A stretch of 64,000 nucleotides of DNA from positions 248,001 to 312,000 of the forward strand of contig NZ_AROI01000006.1 of the NCBI RefSeq assembly GCF_000410875.1, in the 5' to 3' direction. The notes below the pieces were generated by a model that was not told where the DNA came from, made no database searches, and worked only from the letters and a program-made list of their open reading frames with translations. The DNA comes from Halopseudomonas pelagia CL-AP6. GTDB lineage: Bacteria; Pseudomonadota; Gammaproteobacteria; Pseudomonadales; Pseudomonadaceae. A program made the translations under genes and the position numbers. This document shows positions 59,149 through 64,000 of this stretch, piece after piece; within the stretch, counting starts at the first letter, position 1, and every line of letters begins with the position of its first letter.

Positions 59149-59345
59149 TATTTTTACCTCTCGTCTTCAAAACCCCTTCTGTTAGATCAAAAAAATCTTA
59201 ATCGTGATAATTCACTTTAACTATGGGCGGCATCCGTCTGTAGGTTATGAAGTTGATCCCCTCTAGTTAAGGTTATTTCTCCCTAATACCCCCGTATTTG
59301 CCACTAAACCCCTGCCACATAACACTTTTTCCGTGAACTCCTTAC
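59149..59345. other. AT-rich intergenic region between rnpB and the mraZ promoter
   Basis: Mostly A/T-rich sequence with no open frame of note. A TATTTTTACC stretch after the rnpB end may help termination. I see no clear hairpin or operator. Confidence 0.4.
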
Positions 59346-59375
59346 TTGACGGTGGCTGCGTGGGGTTCCTATAGT
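59346..59375 (+). promoter_or_regulatory. sigma-70 promoter of the dcw cluster (mraZ)
   Basis: TTGACG (59346-59351) and TATAGT (59370-59375), 18 bases apart, placed so that transcription starts at the edge of the MraZ boxes. Confidence 0.75.
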
Positions 59376-59380
59376 GTGCC

Positions 59381-59420
59381 AAAGTGGTATGAAGTGGGTA
59401 AAAGTGGGTTGTTTTGGTAA
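59381..59420 (+). promoter_or_regulatory. MraZ boxes: four 10-bp phased repeats
   Basis: AAAGTGGTAT, GAAGTGGGTA, AAAGTGGGTT and GTTTTGGTAA follow one another with exact 10-bp phase. Tandem TGGGN motifs at this spacing are the known MraZ operator that gives autorepression of mraZ and the dcw genes. Confidence 0.85.
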
Positions 59421-59461
59421 AAGACGCCCGGCCAGCATCGTCATCAGGGGAAGCGCACATC

Positions 59462-59917
59462 GTGTTTCGAGGAGCCAACGCCATCAATCTGGACGCCAAA
59501 GGGCGACTGGCGATGCCTGCGCGTTATCGCGACCGGCTCCTGGGCGCTTGTGGTGGTCAATTGGTGGCGACTATTGCCTTGGAAGACCGCTGTCTGTGGA
59601 TTTACCCCCAGGCTGAATGGGACGAAATCGAAGAAACCCTCGGCAACCTGCCCAACATCAATCCTCAGGTTAAGCGTATGCAGCGTCTGCTGATTGGTAA
59701 TGCCAACGATATCGAGCTGGACAGCAATGGTCGCTTCGTTGTTCCACCGCTGCTGCGCGAGTACGCAGGGCTGGACAAGAAGGTCATGCTGGTTGGCCAA
59801 GTGAACAAATTCGAGCTCTGGAGTGAAGATGCCTGGGAGGCTACCACCAGTGCCTACCTCAACGAAGTGCAGGACGTTGGCAGCATGCCGGCCGAGCTGC
59901 ATACCTTGAGGCTCTGA
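59462..59917 (+). CDS. mraZ: transcriptional regulator MraZ
   Basis: A 151-residue regulator with two AbrB-like swapped-hairpin domains: [17 protein letters not shown] (about residue 10) and [19 protein letters not shown] (about residue 85). It forms a ring that binds direct repeats upstream of its own gene; four such repeats precede it. The start is GTG 59462 ([10 protein letters not shown] follows), with AGGGGAAG upstream; a longer in-frame start at 59414 would lie within the operator region. It heads the division and cell wall cluster, with rsmH two bases downstream. Confidence 0.95.
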   Translation: MFRGANAINLDAKGRLAMPARYRDRLLGACGGQLVATIALEDRCLWIYPQAEWDEIEETLGNLPNINPQVKRMQRLLIGNANDIELDSNGRFVVPPLLREYAGLDKKVMLVGQVNKFELWSEDAWEATTSAYLNEVQDVGSMPAELHTLRL

Positions 59918-59919
59918 TT

Positions 59920-60851
59920 ATGGAAATTCTTTACGGACACGTCAGCGTATTGCTTGAGGAGGCCCTGGATGGTCTCGCGGTGCGCCCCGGTGGCTTATAT
60001 ATAGATGGCACTTTTGGCCGCGGCGGCCACAGCCGCGCGGTACTCGCCAGGCTCTCGGACGAGGGCAGGCTGATCGGCTTCGACAAGGACCCGGAGGCTA
60101 TCCGGGTCGGTGAACAGCTGGCGGCCGAAGACGGCCGCTTTGTCGTTTTGCAAAGCTCGTTCGCCGATATGGCGCAGGAGCTGCGCCAGCGTGGGCTGCA
60201 CGGCAAGGTGGATGGCGTACTGCTGGATCTGGGTGTGTCTTCTCCGCAGTTGGACGATGCCGAGCGCGGCTTCAGTTTTATGCAAGACGGCCCCTTGGAT
60301 ATGCGCATGGATCCGACCAGCGGCCAGAGCGCCGCCGAATGGATCAACAGTGCAGCCGAAGCCGATATCGCCACCGTACTCAAGGAATATGGTGAGGAAC
60401 GGTTCGCCAAGCGCATGGCCCGTGCGGTGGTCGCCCGCCGCGCTGAGCAGCCCTTCACGCGTACTGGCGATCTGGCAGAGGTGCTCAAGGTAGCCAATCC
60501 TGCCTGGGAAAAGCACAAGCATCCGGCTACCCGCGCGTTTCAGGGTATTCGCATTTTTATCAACCGCGAGCTGGATGATCTGGCGGAGGGCCTCAAGGCC
60601 GCGCTCGACGTTTTGGCTCCGGGTGGGCGTCTGGCAGTGATCAGCTTTCATTCCCTTGAAGACCGTATGGTCAAGCTCTTTATGCGCCGCGAGGCCAAGG
60701 GTGCGCCTTTGCCGCGGGATCTGCCTATTCGCGATGCAGACATCCCGGTGAGCATCAATCTGGTGGGCAAGGCAATCAAACCGTCAGCAGCTGAAGTTGC
60801 AGCCAATCCGCGCGCCCGCAGTGCGGTGTTGCGCATAGCGGAGAAACGCTG

Positions 60852-60852
<1 letters not shown>
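59920..60852 (+). CDS. rsmH: 16S rRNA (cytosine1402-N4)-methyltransferase
   Basis: A 310-residue S-adenosylmethionine-dependent methyltransferase. Motifs: [29 protein letters not shown] (SAM-binding), [20 protein letters not shown] and [11 protein letters not shown], with [11 protein letters not shown] near the end. It modifies the same rRNA nucleotide, C1402, as RsmI, whose gene lies upstream across the insertion. ftsL begins on the last base of its stop codon (TGATG). Confidence 0.97.

Positions 60853-64000
<3,148 letters not shown>

Overview
The window is a stretch of a gammaproteobacterial chromosome, almost certainly from the family Pseudomonadaceae. Several blocks keep the gene order I remember from Pseudomonas: queA-tgt-yajC-secDF-suhB-trmJ-cysE, ndk-rlmN-pilF-rodZ-ispG-hisS-yfgM-bamB-der, rplM-rpsI-petABC-sspAB-dolP-gmhA-yraN-lpoA-rsmI, and rnpB-mraZ-rsmH-ftsL-ftsI-murE. 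A marine or halophilic lineage such as Halopseudomonas is possible, but that is a guess from overall feel and not from a marker. Nearly all of the window is core genome. There is no phage, insertion sequence or CRISPR array.

Layout. 1-6680: end of an old yellow enzyme, a GT4 glycosyltransferase, cysZ, trxB, and a pair of exported proteins of unknown function (DUF2388 and DUF4105). 6787-12442: tRNA-Leu, queuosine genes, and yajC-secD-secF. 12612-25624: suhB, trmJ, cysE, a cysteine desulfurase standing alone where a full ISC operon is expected, then ndk to der. 25737-33265: leuA, an M23 endopeptidase, xseA, guaB and guaA. 33324-36833: a four-gene MCE-type lipid transport system. 36887-41594: zapG, a hydrolase, zapE, an AraC-type regulator and an aldo/keto reductase. 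41880-51273: ribosomal proteins L13 and S9, the cytochrome bc1 complex, stringent starvation proteins, and the lpoA cluster. 51271-58750: an accessory insertion between rsmI and rnpB. 58798-64000: rnpB and the start of the division and cell wall (dcw) cluster, with murE cut by the window end.

The most informative region is the insertion at 51271-58750. It carries a guanidine-use operon on the minus strand: ABC permease, ATPase, two DUF1989 carboxyguanidine deiminase subunits, and a biotin-dependent guanidine (urea) carboxylase. Upstream lie a clear guanidine-I riboswitch, a well-matched sigma-54 promoter and two NtrC-like dyads, so the operon appears to need both nitrogen limitation and guanidine. 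The riboswitch can form an alternative helix that covers a Shine-Dalgarno site. The operon lacks two expected parts, the transporter's solute-binding protein and allophanate hydrolase, and ends against a three-unit 90-bp palindromic repeat array.

Other points worth attention: loss of iscR, iscU, iscA, hscBA and fdx next to a desulfurase that has lost the IscU-binding tail; a palindrome wrapped round the ndk -10 box; a 98-bp nested palindromic element upstream of leuA; and several hairpins placed over ribosome binding sites.
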